Shown here: positions 7,269 to 13,926 of the stretch, one piece after another
Position numbering within the stretch: the stretch's first letter is position 1
How the letters are laid out: each line of letters begins with the position of its first letter
Assembly: GCA_900552915.1 (NCBI GenBank)
Contig: USBS01000034.1
Span: 1 to 16,186, forward strand
Length of the DNA stretch: 16,186 nt
DNA from: an uncultured Sutterella sp.
Lineage (GTDB): Bacteria > Pseudomonadota > Gammaproteobacteria > Burkholderiales > Burkholderiaceae_F
Direction: 5' to 3'
The notes under the pieces: generated by a model
What the model was told of the DNA's origin: nothing
What the model saw: the letters and a program-made list of their open reading frames with translations, nothing else
Databases searched by the model: none
Translations under genes and position numbers: made by a program

Positions 7269-7865
7269 TTAGCGGCGGACAACCGCCTGCGGCAGATTTC
7301 CCTCGAGATAGTCCCGCGCCCAGTTGAGTCCGATCACCGTCTTGACGTCCGTGATGTCGCCGTTGCGGGTCATCGCCAACGCTTCCTCAAACGGAACGCT
7401 CACAAGCGTGAGAAATTCACCCGGATCGAGCTTTTGCCCAGTCTCTGAAAAACACACGTTTTTGGCGAGATAGATCACGATGCGCTCGTTGCTGTAGCCG
7501 ATTGCGTTGTGAATTGTTCCGAGCTCAACCCAATTTTCCGCCTGCAGTCCCGTTTCTTCTTCCAACTCGCGCACGGCCGTCTGAAACGGGTCCTCGCCCT
7601 TGTCGATCTTGCCCGCCGGGATTTCCCAAAAGGCACGATCCATCGGGCTGCGCCATTGACGCTCAAGCACAATGCGGTTTTGATCGTCGAGCACCACCAT
7701 GGCCGAAGCCCCCGGATGCACGATGAGTTCGCGCCCCGACTTGCGCCCATCGGGCAGGCGCACCTCGCGGCGGTGCACATGCAGCAATTTTCCCGCGTAC
7801 ACCTCTTTATCCGACAGCACGACCTCTTCAAGCCGCTTGTCGATGCTCGCCAGATCCTCCGTCAT
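7269..7865 (-). CDS. Nudix hydrolase, ADP-ribose pyrophosphatase type
   Basis: It probably hydrolyses ADP-ribose or a related nucleotide sugar to AMP and a phosphosugar. The 198-residue product carries a complete Nudix box at about residues 85-107, with the pattern G-x5-E-x7-REL-x-EE-x-GL. Just before it is the WEIPAGKID context characteristic of the NudF/ADP-ribose pyrophosphatase subgroup. The upstream strand with Q-W-R-S-P (about 70-75) is also typical of that subgroup. The ATG at 7865 is preceded by AGAGG. A longer frame to 7952 would overlap the smpB 3' end and adds unrelated sequence. The start lies 11 bases after the smpB stop, so the two are probably co-transcribed. The substrate cannot be fixed from sequence. 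Confidence 0.88.
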   Translation of the reverse strand: MTEDLASIDKRLEEVVLSDKEVYAGKLLHVHRREVRLPDGRKSGRELIVHPGASAMVVLDDQNRIVLERQWRSPMDRAFWEIPAGKIDKGEDPFQTAVRELEEETGLQAENWVELGTIHNAIGYSNERIVIYLAKNVCFSETGQKLDPGEFLTLVSVPFEEALAMTRNGDITDVKTVIGLNWARDYLEGNLPQAVVRR

Positions 7866-7876
7866 GCCGAAGCCTC

Positions 7877-8380
7877 TTAGTCGTTGTAGTTCTGACGCGG
7901 CTTGCCGCTGCGCATGTCGTTTTTCATCAGACGCGACTGATCGCGCTTCCATTCGCGCTTGCTTTCGTCGTCGCGCTTTTCAAACTCGCGCTTGCCGCGG
8001 CCGAGCGCGAGCGCAAGCTTCACCCGCCCCTTGGAAAAATGCAGATCCAATGGAACGAGCGCATAGCCAGAGCGATCGACTTTGCCGATCAAGCGGTCGA
8101 TTTCGCGGCGGTGCATCAGAAGCTTTCTCGTGCGCGTAATTTCCGTTTTTTCATGCGTGCAAACCTGATCGGCCGGAGTAAAACTCGCGTTGCACAAAAA
8201 AAGCTCGCCGTCGCGCACATACACATGCGACAAATTGATCGTGCTGCGACCGGCACGCACGCTTTTGACTTCCCAGCCGCGCAGCTGCAGACCGGCCTCA
8301 AAGCGCTCTTCAATCGTGTAGTCGAACGTGGCGCGCTTGTTGCGAATCAACGGCGCCGCGTTGTTCTTGCTTTTTGCCAT
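7877..8380 (-). CDS. smpB: SsrA-binding protein SmpB
   Basis: SmpB binds tmRNA (SsrA) and delivers it to stalled ribosomes for trans-translation. The 167-residue product has the family's OB-fold hallmarks. These are RNKRATFDYTIEERFEAGL (about 13-31), GWEVKSVRAGR (about 35-45), the NCNASFTP-like LCNASFTP strand (about 63-70) and RKLLMHRREI (about 85-94). A basic C-terminal tail follows (about 125-167), which enters the decoding centre. It is slightly longer than many SmpBs because of this tail. The start at MAKSKNNAAP was chosen by family alignment. The frame stays open upstream to 8554, but that part does not look like SmpB. The bases before the ATG are A-rich with no strong Shine-Dalgarno sequence. 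No ssrA gene is in the window. Confidence 0.95.
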   Translation of the reverse strand: MAKSKNNAAPLIRNKRATFDYTIEERFEAGLQLRGWEVKSVRAGRSTINLSHVYVRDGELFLCNASFTPADQVCTHEKTEITRTRKLLMHRREIDRLIGKVDRSGYALVPLDLHFSKGRVKLALALGRGKREFEKRDDESKREWKRDQSRLMKNDMRSGKPRQNYND

Positions 8381-8429
8381 ATTTCGTTGTTTGTTCTTTG
8401 TTTTTCTTCTCTTTTTCGGATGCGGCGCA

Positions 8430-8438
8430 ATTCTAGCA
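8430..8438 (-). promoter_or_regulatory. Candidate extended -10 promoter for smpB
   Basis: On the minus strand TGC-TAGAAT forms an extended -10 element with five of six matches to TATAAT. It would start transcription near 8423, giving a leader of about 40 bases before the smpB ATG. A TTCACA element is upstream, but its spacing of 13 is too short for a standard -35. The bases between here and the cupin gene (about 8440-8635) hold no gene I can support. Confidence 0.45.
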
Positions 8439-8588
8439 AGGCCTTGCGTGTGAAATGTTTCCTGCCAAGTCTCAAACTCGAAACTCGAAGAGCCTGTAGC
8501 TTCTTGCCAAACCTCAGATCGCAAAACTCTGCCCGTTTTTCTCAAAACGACCAATGCTTAAACCACTCGGCCTGCCCGCGCGCAATCA

Positions 8589-8606
8589 TGTTTGCATTAG
8601 CAAACA
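8589..8606 (+). promoter_or_regulatory. Perfect palindrome upstream of the cupin gene, candidate operator
   Basis: TGTTTGC-ATTA-GCAAACA is a perfect 7-4-7 inverted repeat ending 29 bases before the cupin ATG. Its size, symmetry and position suit a dimeric repressor or activator site. It is not terminator-like because there is no T run. Which regulator would bind is unknown, and no regulator gene is adjacent to the cupin gene. Confidence 0.5.
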
Positions 8607-8635
8607 CATCGTTCATCCAAATAAGGAAAAACAAG

Positions 8636-9130
8636 ATGATGACGCGCAGACATTTCGCACTAGCTTCCGCTGCGGCTCTAGCAAGCGGTGCTTCCGGTTC
8701 GCTTTCCGCCGCTCCGATTCCGAAAGATTTCGACACCGTGTTCCCGAAAGGACCGGTCAATCCGTACGGCAAGTTCTTCACGGGAACGTCTTATCTCACC
8801 ATGCTCAACACGGCCGATCCTGTCTTCAACTGTCCGATCGGCAATGTGACCTTTGAAGCGGGCTGCCGTACATTCTGGCACTCGCACACGGGCGGCCAGA
8901 TCCTGTTGGTTCTCGCCGGCGAAGGTCTCTACCAGGAAAAAGGCAAGCCTGCGCGCCGCATCAAAAAAGGCGACGTGGTGCTCATCAAGCCCGATGTGGA
9001 GCATTGGCACGGTGCGTGCGCCACAAGCCCCATGACGCACATCTCGATTGAAACGAACGTGCCAAACAATAAGGCGACGTGGCTGACGGCCGTCACCGAA
9101 GAGCAGTACGCCGAAGCCAACAAGTCCTAA
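8636..9130 (+). CDS. Tat-exported small cupin-domain protein
   Basis: This is a single-domain cupin of 164 residues with a predicted periplasmic location. The N-terminus MMTRRHFALASAAAL has a twin-arginine motif followed by a hydrophobic, alanine-rich segment. The likely cleavage site is near residue 26 (SLSAAP). The cupin metal-binding motifs are present: W-H-S-H-T-G-G-Q around 81-88, with Gln where the classical motif has Glu, and P-D-V-E-H-W-H-G-A around 121-129. This His-His-Gln-His pattern, with the following T-H-I-S-I-E strand, resembles the cupins often found with carboxymuconolactone-decarboxylase-like or dehydrogenase genes. No such partner is next door. AAGGA eight bases before the first ATG sets the start. 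The substrate is unknown. A transcription unit of its own is likely. Confidence 0.82.
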   Translation: MMTRRHFALASAAALASGASGSLSAAPIPKDFDTVFPKGPVNPYGKFFTGTSYLTMLNTADPVFNCPIGNVTFEAGCRTFWHSHTGGQILLVLAGEGLYQEKGKPARRIKKGDVVLIKPDVEHWHGACATSPMTHISIETNVPNNKATWLTAVTEEQYAEANKS

Positions 9131-9154
9131 AAAACTCTGCAATCATCCGATCCC

Positions 9155-9193
9155 TCGGCCGGATTTCCGATACATTCGTCAGAAACCGGCCGA
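9155..9193. terminator. Inverted repeat between the convergent cupin and AEC genes
   Basis: TCGGCCGG (9155-9162) pairs with CCGGCCGA (9186-9193), with further partial pairing inside. The right arm lies within the last codons of the AEC gene. It sits where two convergent transcripts end, but the loop is long and there is no clear T run, so a terminator role is only possible. Confidence 0.3.
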
Positions 9194-10111
9194 CTGCATG
9201 ATCAGAAGCACAGTCGACATCACAATGATGGAAATCACGACCGAAAGCGAATTGAGATTGGCACCCATACCCACGTCGCAGCCAAGCTGCGCCGTGTAGA
9301 TGAGGCTCATCGCCGGTACGGGCGACAGGCACACCAGAATCATCGCGGTGCGCACCTCTCCCTCAAACGGCATGAAGTAGGCCGCAGCAAGTGCAAAGAC
9401 GATGCACAAGAGCCAGCGGTTGGCAAGAATCTTCATGATCGTGAGGAACTTCTCCCGATTCATCGAAAGCTCGATCGTCTCGCCGATCATGATCATGGCA
9501 AGCATCGTATTGGCCTGAGCGCCCACCTTGGTGATCGTAGTCACCTCATCCGGGAAGCGCAGCCCGATCATGCTCATGCCGACCACCACAGCAAAAGTCA
9601 TCAAAGGCCCCGAACGGACCATTTTGCTGCCGATGACCTTGAGCACTTTCCAAATCGAGCGCTGCTTTTCATGCGTACCGGCAAGGATGGCATAGGTACC
9701 GCCTCCGCTCATGATGACGTTGCCTACGTCGAACATAAAGGCCGTCATCAGACCCGTTGTCGGATAAAACGCCTGAATGTAGGGAACCGCCAGCGGTCCG
9801 ATCGAATAGCCGCTCATGTTGATGCGGAAGAAATCGCGTTTTTTCTCATCGGGTTCTTTGCGGGTGAGAAACCAAGCATAGGCAACCATCAGCACATTCG
9901 TCAGAAAGCCCAAAAAGGCAATCAAAAGCATGATGCCTTCGATCTTGATCCCATTGAGATTGGTGATGATGACGCAGGGAATGGTGACGTAAAGCACAAG
10001 GCCGCTTACGGCAGGAAAAGCGCTTTCGTTGAGGATATTGCGGCGCCGCAGAAACCAGCCGAGCCAGATGAAGAAAATGAAAGCGGCGATTTTGGGCAGG
10101 CTTTCGGTCAT
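9179..10111 (-). CDS. AEC-family (auxin efflux carrier-like) permease
   Basis: This is a secondary transporter of the AEC/BART superfamily, whose characterised bacterial members move organic anions such as malate or malonate. The 310-residue protein is almost wholly hydrophobic, with about ten membrane segments (for example 6-22, 35-50, 58-82, 232-250 and 284-306). It has the inverted-repeat layout of the family and a polar, gap-containing middle around 145-160. Its ATG overlaps the nikR stop as ATGA, so translation is probably coupled to nikR. A nickel-related role, such as handling a nickel chelator or a counter-ion, can be inferred only from this context. The substrate cannot be read from the sequence. 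Confidence 0.85.
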   Translation of the reverse strand: MTESLPKIAAFIFFIWLGWFLRRRNILNESAFPAVSGLVLYVTIPCVIITNLNGIKIEGIMLLIAFLGFLTNVLMVAYAWFLTRKEPDEKKRDFFRINMSGYSIGPLAVPYIQAFYPTTGLMTAFMFDVGNVIMSGGGTYAILAGTHEKQRSIWKVLKVIGSKMVRSGPLMTFAVVVGMSMIGLRFPDEVTTITKVGAQANTMLAMIMIGETIELSMNREKFLTIMKILANRWLLCIVFALAAAYFMPFEGEVRTAMILVCLSPVPAMSLIYTAQLGCDVGMGANLNSLSVVISIIVMSTVLLIMQSAGF

Positions 10112-10575
10112 TTATCCTTCTCCGCTCCGTGCCCGTGCACATGCGGGTGCGCATGATCGTGGTCGTGGCCACTCTCGGGCATCGTCACATAGTGCACGGC
10201 GCCGTCCTCGATGCCGGTTTCGGCAATCATTGCCTGCGCAAGCTTCGAGACGCCTTCAAAGGGGCCTCGCATCACCACGACTTCGAGGCAGCGCTCGTGA
10301 GAAGCGTGCACATGCATGCTCGCAATGATCGACTCATGATGCGCATGCTGCTGCTCGGTCATGCGAGCCGGAAGGCTTCTCGCGTGATGATCGAATCCGA
10401 AGCTCACCACGGCCATGCATTCCGCAGAACGGTCGTGCCGCAGATCCTCCTGCATAAGTTCGCGGCGCAATAGATCGCGAAAGGCTTCGCTGCGGTTTTT
10501 GTAGCCTCGCTTGGCGATGAGCTCGTCGAACGCTTCGGCAATATCGTCGTCAATGGAAATCGTGAATCGCTGCAT
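10108..10575 (-). CDS. nikR: Nickel-responsive transcriptional regulator NikR
   Basis: NikR is a ribbon-helix-helix repressor that binds Ni(II) through a C-terminal ACT-like domain and controls nickel transport genes. From the ATG at 10575 the product has 155 residues. The RHH domain (about 1-45) starts MQRFTISIDDD and contains GYKNRSEAFRDLLR. The four nickel ligands of E. coli NikR (H76, H87, H89, C95) have counterparts at H77, H88, H90 and C96, in the H-x-H-x5-C context. The C-terminus adds a histidine-rich tail (about 137-150, HDHDHAHPHVHGHG) that E. coli NikR lacks. In-frame sequence continues upstream to 10701 but is not NikR-like. The stop overlaps the AEC permease start as ATGA. No nikABCDE or nixA-like genes are in the window, so its known targets must lie elsewhere or differ. 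Confidence 0.93.
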   Translation of the reverse strand: MQRFTISIDDDIAEAFDELIAKRGYKNRSEAFRDLLRRELMQEDLRHDRSAECMAVVSFGFDHHARSLPARMTEQQHAHHESIIASMHVHASHERCLEVVVMRGPFEGVSKLAQAMIAETGIEDGAVHYVTMPESGHDHDHAHPHVHGHGAEKDK

Positions 10576-10624
10576 GGCGCATGCTTCCGCACGGTCGAAA
10601 CCGGCGGCTCCCTTATTTTTGTTA

Positions 10625-10643
10625 CAGATTCTTTCAGATTCTA
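10625..10643 (-). promoter_or_regulatory. Candidate nikR promoter with an overlapping direct repeat
   Basis: A minus-strand TAGAAT (10638-10643) is a good -10 element about 60 bases before the nikR ATG. Immediately at and after it, AGAATCTG occurs twice with a 10-base period (10635-10642 and 10625-10632). Repeats on one DNA face across a start site could be an operator, perhaps for NikR itself. They do not match the E. coli GTATGA-N16-TCATAC site. Confidence 0.4.
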
Positions 10644-10752
10644 CTCGCACGTCTTTGCCGCAACTTCGGTTCTGCACACGAAAACTTCGCGCGTGCCGCA
10701 ATCCTTGAGGTGTATCCTTTATTCAAAACAGCTTTTCCATTCGACCGTCTTG

Positions 10753-11994
10753 ATGCCCCGCACCCAACAGTTTCCCTCTCACCCGCGCATCCGTGATGCC
10801 GCTGCCTTGGGCTTTACCTCAAGCCTGGGCCCCTTTGCGGCCAACGGAGTCATGCCCGGCTTTCACCTGATGGCCGAGGACTATGGCGTGAGCTTCGTGG
10901 CGGTGCAGCAGTCGCTGACGTTCTACCTACTTACCTACGCCTTCTTCAGTCTGGTTGCCGGAAGCTTTTCGGACAGCTACGGGCGCCGCCCCACTTTCAT
11001 CGGCGGCATGCTGCTTTTTGCTGCTGCAAGCGTCGGCGCCGCCTTCAGCCAATCGCTCTGGGCGCTCTACGCCTGGCGTCTTCTGCAAGGGATCGGCGCG
11101 GCTGTGGGGCAGGTCGTCACGCAGGCCATCGTGCGCGACAACTGGAGCGGTCCGGAAGCAGCCAACGTCAACGGCATGATCGCCTTCTTCTTTGCGGCAG
11201 GACCGGCGCTTGCACCCATCGTGGGCGGTCAAATCGTGATGCACTTCGGCTGGCACGCAGTGTTCTTCTTTTTGATGTTCTATTCGCTGTCCATCGCGGG
11301 CTTCATCTACTTCTGCATTCCGGAAACGCTTTCTGTTGCCGAACGCTCCCCCTTTAGGCCCGGCGTCGTCTGCCGCAACTATGTTCACGGCCTCACCAAC
11401 GGCGCGTTCATGGCGGGCGTCGTCGCTCACGGCGTGCTTTTCATGGGCGGGATTCTCTATGCTGCGGGCTCGGCCGACTTCGTGATCAAAGTGATGGGAC
11501 TTGATGTCGATCAGTTCGGCTGGCTTTCGATTCCGCTTGTGTTCGCCTCTTTCGCGGGTGCCTGGGGCTCCATTCGCCTGGCGCGCCGCCTGCGGCCCAA
11601 ACGCATGATCATCGTGGTGGCCGTGGCAACGCTTGCGAGCTCCGTTCTCGCTGCCGCCTACGACTACTGGGAAAATCCGGGATTTCTGCTGCTTCTCGTC
11701 GCTCCGGTGCTCTATTCGCTCGGCATGGCGCTGCTGCGACCGGTGATGATGGCGATGAATCTGGACTATTTCCCGAAAAACCGCGGGATGGCCGCCGCCA
11801 TCCAACAGTTTTTCGTCACCGCCTCCTTCTGCTTTACCGCGGCCGTATGGGTGCCCGTCGTCATGGGATCGGCATGGAAATACGCTCTGGCCTCGGCCTT
11901 CTGCGCACTTGTTGTTTTGCTTTTGTGGCTCATCTCGATGCGTCTGCGCGGCAGGGCGCTTGAGCGCGCGGGCGTTCCCGAAACCATGACATAG
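10753..11994 (+). CDS. MFS transporter, Bcr/CflA drug-resistance type
   Basis: This is a 12-helix major facilitator exporter, probably a proton antiporter for small drugs or metabolites. From the ATG at 10753 the product has 413 residues. The MFS motif A appears as GSFSDSYGRRP (about 70-80) between helices 2 and 3. The R-x-L-Q-G-I-G-A motif of helix 4 (RLLQGIGAAVGQVV, about 112-126) is typical of 12- to 14-helix drug exporters. The N-P-rich loop and a second-half repeat (from about 225) are also visible. A longer frame to 10693 exists from a GTG, but the first hydrophobic segment and family length favour 10753. No good ribosome-binding site is visible. It diverges from nikR across 177 bases. 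A link to nickel is not supported by the protein itself. Confidence 0.85.
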   Translation: MPRTQQFPSHPRIRDAAALGFTSSLGPFAANGVMPGFHLMAEDYGVSFVAVQQSLTFYLLTYAFFSLVAGSFSDSYGRRPTFIGGMLLFAAASVGAAFSQSLWALYAWRLLQGIGAAVGQVVTQAIVRDNWSGPEAANVNGMIAFFFAAGPALAPIVGGQIVMHFGWHAVFFFLMFYSLSIAGFIYFCIPETLSVAERSPFRPGVVCRNYVHGLTNGAFMAGVVAHGVLFMGGILYAAGSADFVIKVMGLDVDQFGWLSIPLVFASFAGAWGSIRLARRLRPKRMIIVVAVATLASSVLAAAYDYWENPGFLLLLVAPVLYSLGMALLRPVMMAMNLDYFPKNRGMAAAIQQFFVTASFCFTAAVWVPVVMGSAWKYALASAFCALVVLLLWLISMRLRGRALERAGVPETMT

Positions 11995-12081
11995 ACAAAA
12001 CCCATTCTTTGTGCCGAAAAACAAACAGGAAATCGCCGTTTTTTGAGCCTTCTTTACACGCGCATGCCTTACACTTGTGAC

Positions 12082-12582
12082 ATGCAACAGACGGCCGAAA
12101 CAACCACGCTTTTTTTCGCCTCTCAAGAGGACACCGAACGCTTTGCCGAGCGCGTCGCGAAGGCGCTTTTGAACCACGAATCCGAGATTGCCGAAGCGGG
12201 CTTCAACCTGCGGCTTACCGGAGGGCTCGGTGCGGGCAAGACCACCTTTACGCGCGCGCTTTTGCGCGCCTGCGGCGTCACGGGTCGCGTGCGCAGTCCC
12301 ACATTCGAACTTGTCGAAGACTACGAAATCGGCCGCGCGCTTGAATTTCACCATTTCGACTTTTATCGGTTCGAATCACCCGAGGAATTCGACGAAGCGG
12401 GCTTTCGCGAACTTTTCGGACCGGGCATGGTAACGGCCTGCGAATGGAGCGACAAAGCAGCTCCCTTTCTGCCTAAGGCCGACCTCGAAATCACGCTTGC
12501 GGTCGAGGGGCTTTCGCGCCACGCGAAGCTTGCCGCCTATTCCGATCTCGGGCGCCTTGTGCTTGCGGAGGCCGCATCATGA
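12082..12582 (+). CDS. tsaE: tRNA threonylcarbamoyladenosine biosynthesis ATPase TsaE
   Basis: TsaE is the ATPase that works with TsaB and TsaD to make the universal t6A37 modification of ANN-decoding tRNAs. From the ATG at 12082 the product has 166 residues. The Walker A loop is GGLGAGKTT (about 47-55). The switch-like segment V-R-S-P-T-F-E-L-V-E (about 72-81) and the C-E-W-S-D (about 119-123) motif of the family are both present. The start is uncertain: ATG at 12064 and TTG at 12043 are in frame, none has a clear ribosome-binding site, and 12082 best fits family length. It ends in ATGA shared with amiC, the usual TsaE-amidase gene pair. Confidence 0.92.
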   Translation: MQQTAETTTLFFASQEDTERFAERVAKALLNHESEIAEAGFNLRLTGGLGAGKTTFTRALLRACGVTGRVRSPTFELVEDYEIGRALEFHHFDFYRFESPEEFDEAGFRELFGPGMVTACEWSDKAAPFLPKADLEITLAVEGLSRHAKLAAYSDLGRLVLAEAAS

Positions 12583-13853
12583 GCACCACTCGCCGTGAAC
12601 TGCTTTTGGGGCTGGTGGGCGCCGCGGCCGCACAGCCGCTGCAGGCCCTGGCCGCGCCGCGCCTTCAGGTCCGCATTTGGCCCGGCGATGAATCTACGCG
12701 CGTGTCGGTCGAAAGCGACCGCAAGCTCAAGTACAGCTACATGGTGCTGCGCAACACCAAGCCTTATCGTCTCGTGCTCGACATTGAGGGACTGAGGCTG
12801 ACGGCCGGCATCGAAAACACGCTCAAGAACTTCAAGAGTTCCGACAAATTCATCGCAGGCATCCGCCCGGGACAGTTCAAGCCCAATGTGCTGCGCATCG
12901 TCTTCGATTTAAAAGACGACGTGCGCGCCGAAGTGAACTACTCCAAGCCCATCGAACAGTTCGGGCACCGCATCATCATCGATCTGGAGGCAACCAACGC
13001 CGACACGATGCGGCAGGTGATTGCACAGACGGGAGCGGACGCCGACGAAGTAAAGAAAACGAAGCCCGCCGAAAAGCCGCGCCCCAACACCGTTCAGGAA
13101 ACGCGGCGCGTTACGCAGAAAAAGCCCGCCAAAAAGACGGGCAAAACCGAAACGCTCATTGTCGTGATCGACGCGGGCCACGGCGGCGAAGATCCCGGGG
13201 CCGTCGGCAAGCGCCGCAAGACCTATGAAAAGACCGTGGTGCTTGCGATTGCCAAGAAGCTTGAAGCGCAGATCAACCGCACCCGCGGCATGCGCGCTGT
13301 GATGACGCGCACGCGCGACGTGTTCTTGCCGCTGCACAAGCGTGCGGCGGTTGCAGTGAAGCAAAAGGCGCACATCTTCGTGAGCATCCATGCCGACGCG
13401 TGGATCAAGCCCGATGCGGCAGGCTCCTCCGTCTTTACGCTGAGCGTGGGCGGAGCCTCGTCGCTGCAGGCCCGGTGGCTTGCGCAGACTCAAAACCGAG
13501 CCGACGAAATCGGCGGCACGGTCTTCAAAGGCGTTGCGAAGCAAGCCCGCAGTACAGTGGTCGACATGCTTGCCGAAACGAAGCTGCGCTACGGCATTCA
13601 GCTCGGAGACGAGGTTCTCACGGAACTCGCCAAACTCGGGCCGCTGCACAAGGATTCCGTCGAATACGCCGAATTTGCCGTTCTGAAGGCTCAGGGCGTT
13701 CCGTCGATTCTTGTGGAAACGGCATTTTTAAGCAACCCCAAGGAAGAAAACCGTCTGCGCGACGCGCGCCATCAGGCGCGTCTCGCGCAAGCCATCTTCA
13801 AAGGAATTCGCACCGCCGTGCGCAAGGACCCGTCCATTTTGAAGCAAACCTAA
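12579..13853 (+). CDS. amiC: N-acetylmuramoyl-L-alanine amidase, AmiC type, Tat-exported
   Basis: This is a periplasmic zinc amidase that cuts the septal peptidoglycan cross-wall so that daughter cells separate. The 424-residue product starts with a twin-arginine signal (STTRRELLLGLVG, cleavage near residue 26), as E. coli AmiC does. An AMIN domain (about 28-138) targets it to the septum or peptidoglycan. A basic linker (about 155-190) comes next, then the Amidase_3 domain (about 192-415). Zinc ligands are H201 (DAGHGG), E217 (YEKTVVL) and H271 (SIHADA). The catalytic glutamate is E380 in VETAFLSN. The insert between H271 and E380 corresponds to the autoinhibitory helix region relieved by EnvC/NlpD-type activators in characterised members. 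The start overlaps the tsaE stop by four bases, so the pair is translationally coupled. Confidence 0.94.
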   Translation: MSTTRRELLLGLVGAAAAQPLQALAAPRLQVRIWPGDESTRVSVESDRKLKYSYMVLRNTKPYRLVLDIEGLRLTAGIENTLKNFKSSDKFIAGIRPGQFKPNVLRIVFDLKDDVRAEVNYSKPIEQFGHRIIIDLEATNADTMRQVIAQTGADADEVKKTKPAEKPRPNTVQETRRVTQKKPAKKTGKTETLIVVIDAGHGGEDPGAVGKRRKTYEKTVVLAIAKKLEAQINRTRGMRAVMTRTRDVFLPLHKRAAVAVKQKAHIFVSIHADAWIKPDAAGSSVFTLSVGGASSLQARWLAQTQNRADEIGGTVFKGVAKQARSTVVDMLAETKLRYGIQLGDEVLTELAKLGPLHKDSVEYAEFAVLKAQGVPSILVETAFLSNPKEENRLRDARHQARLAQAIFKGIRTAVRKDPSILKQT

Positions 13854-13926
13854 CGACGCCTGCCGGAAGGTCTGCAGGCTTTCCAGCAGACCCAAACAAT
13901 CCGTAAGCAACGAAACTCGAAAGAAC

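Noticed and set aside
10576..11994. A nickel-efflux operon made of nikR, the AEC permease and the divergent MFS exporter
   Set aside because: The MFS protein looks like an ordinary Bcr/CflA drug exporter with no histidine-rich loops, and no NikR-type operator is visible between the genes. Only the nikR-AEC coupling is supported.
10927..12354. A 475-codon minus-strand frame across the MFS and tsaE genes
   Set aside because: The translation is rich in His, Arg and Gly without any motif. Both plus-strand genes have clear family features.
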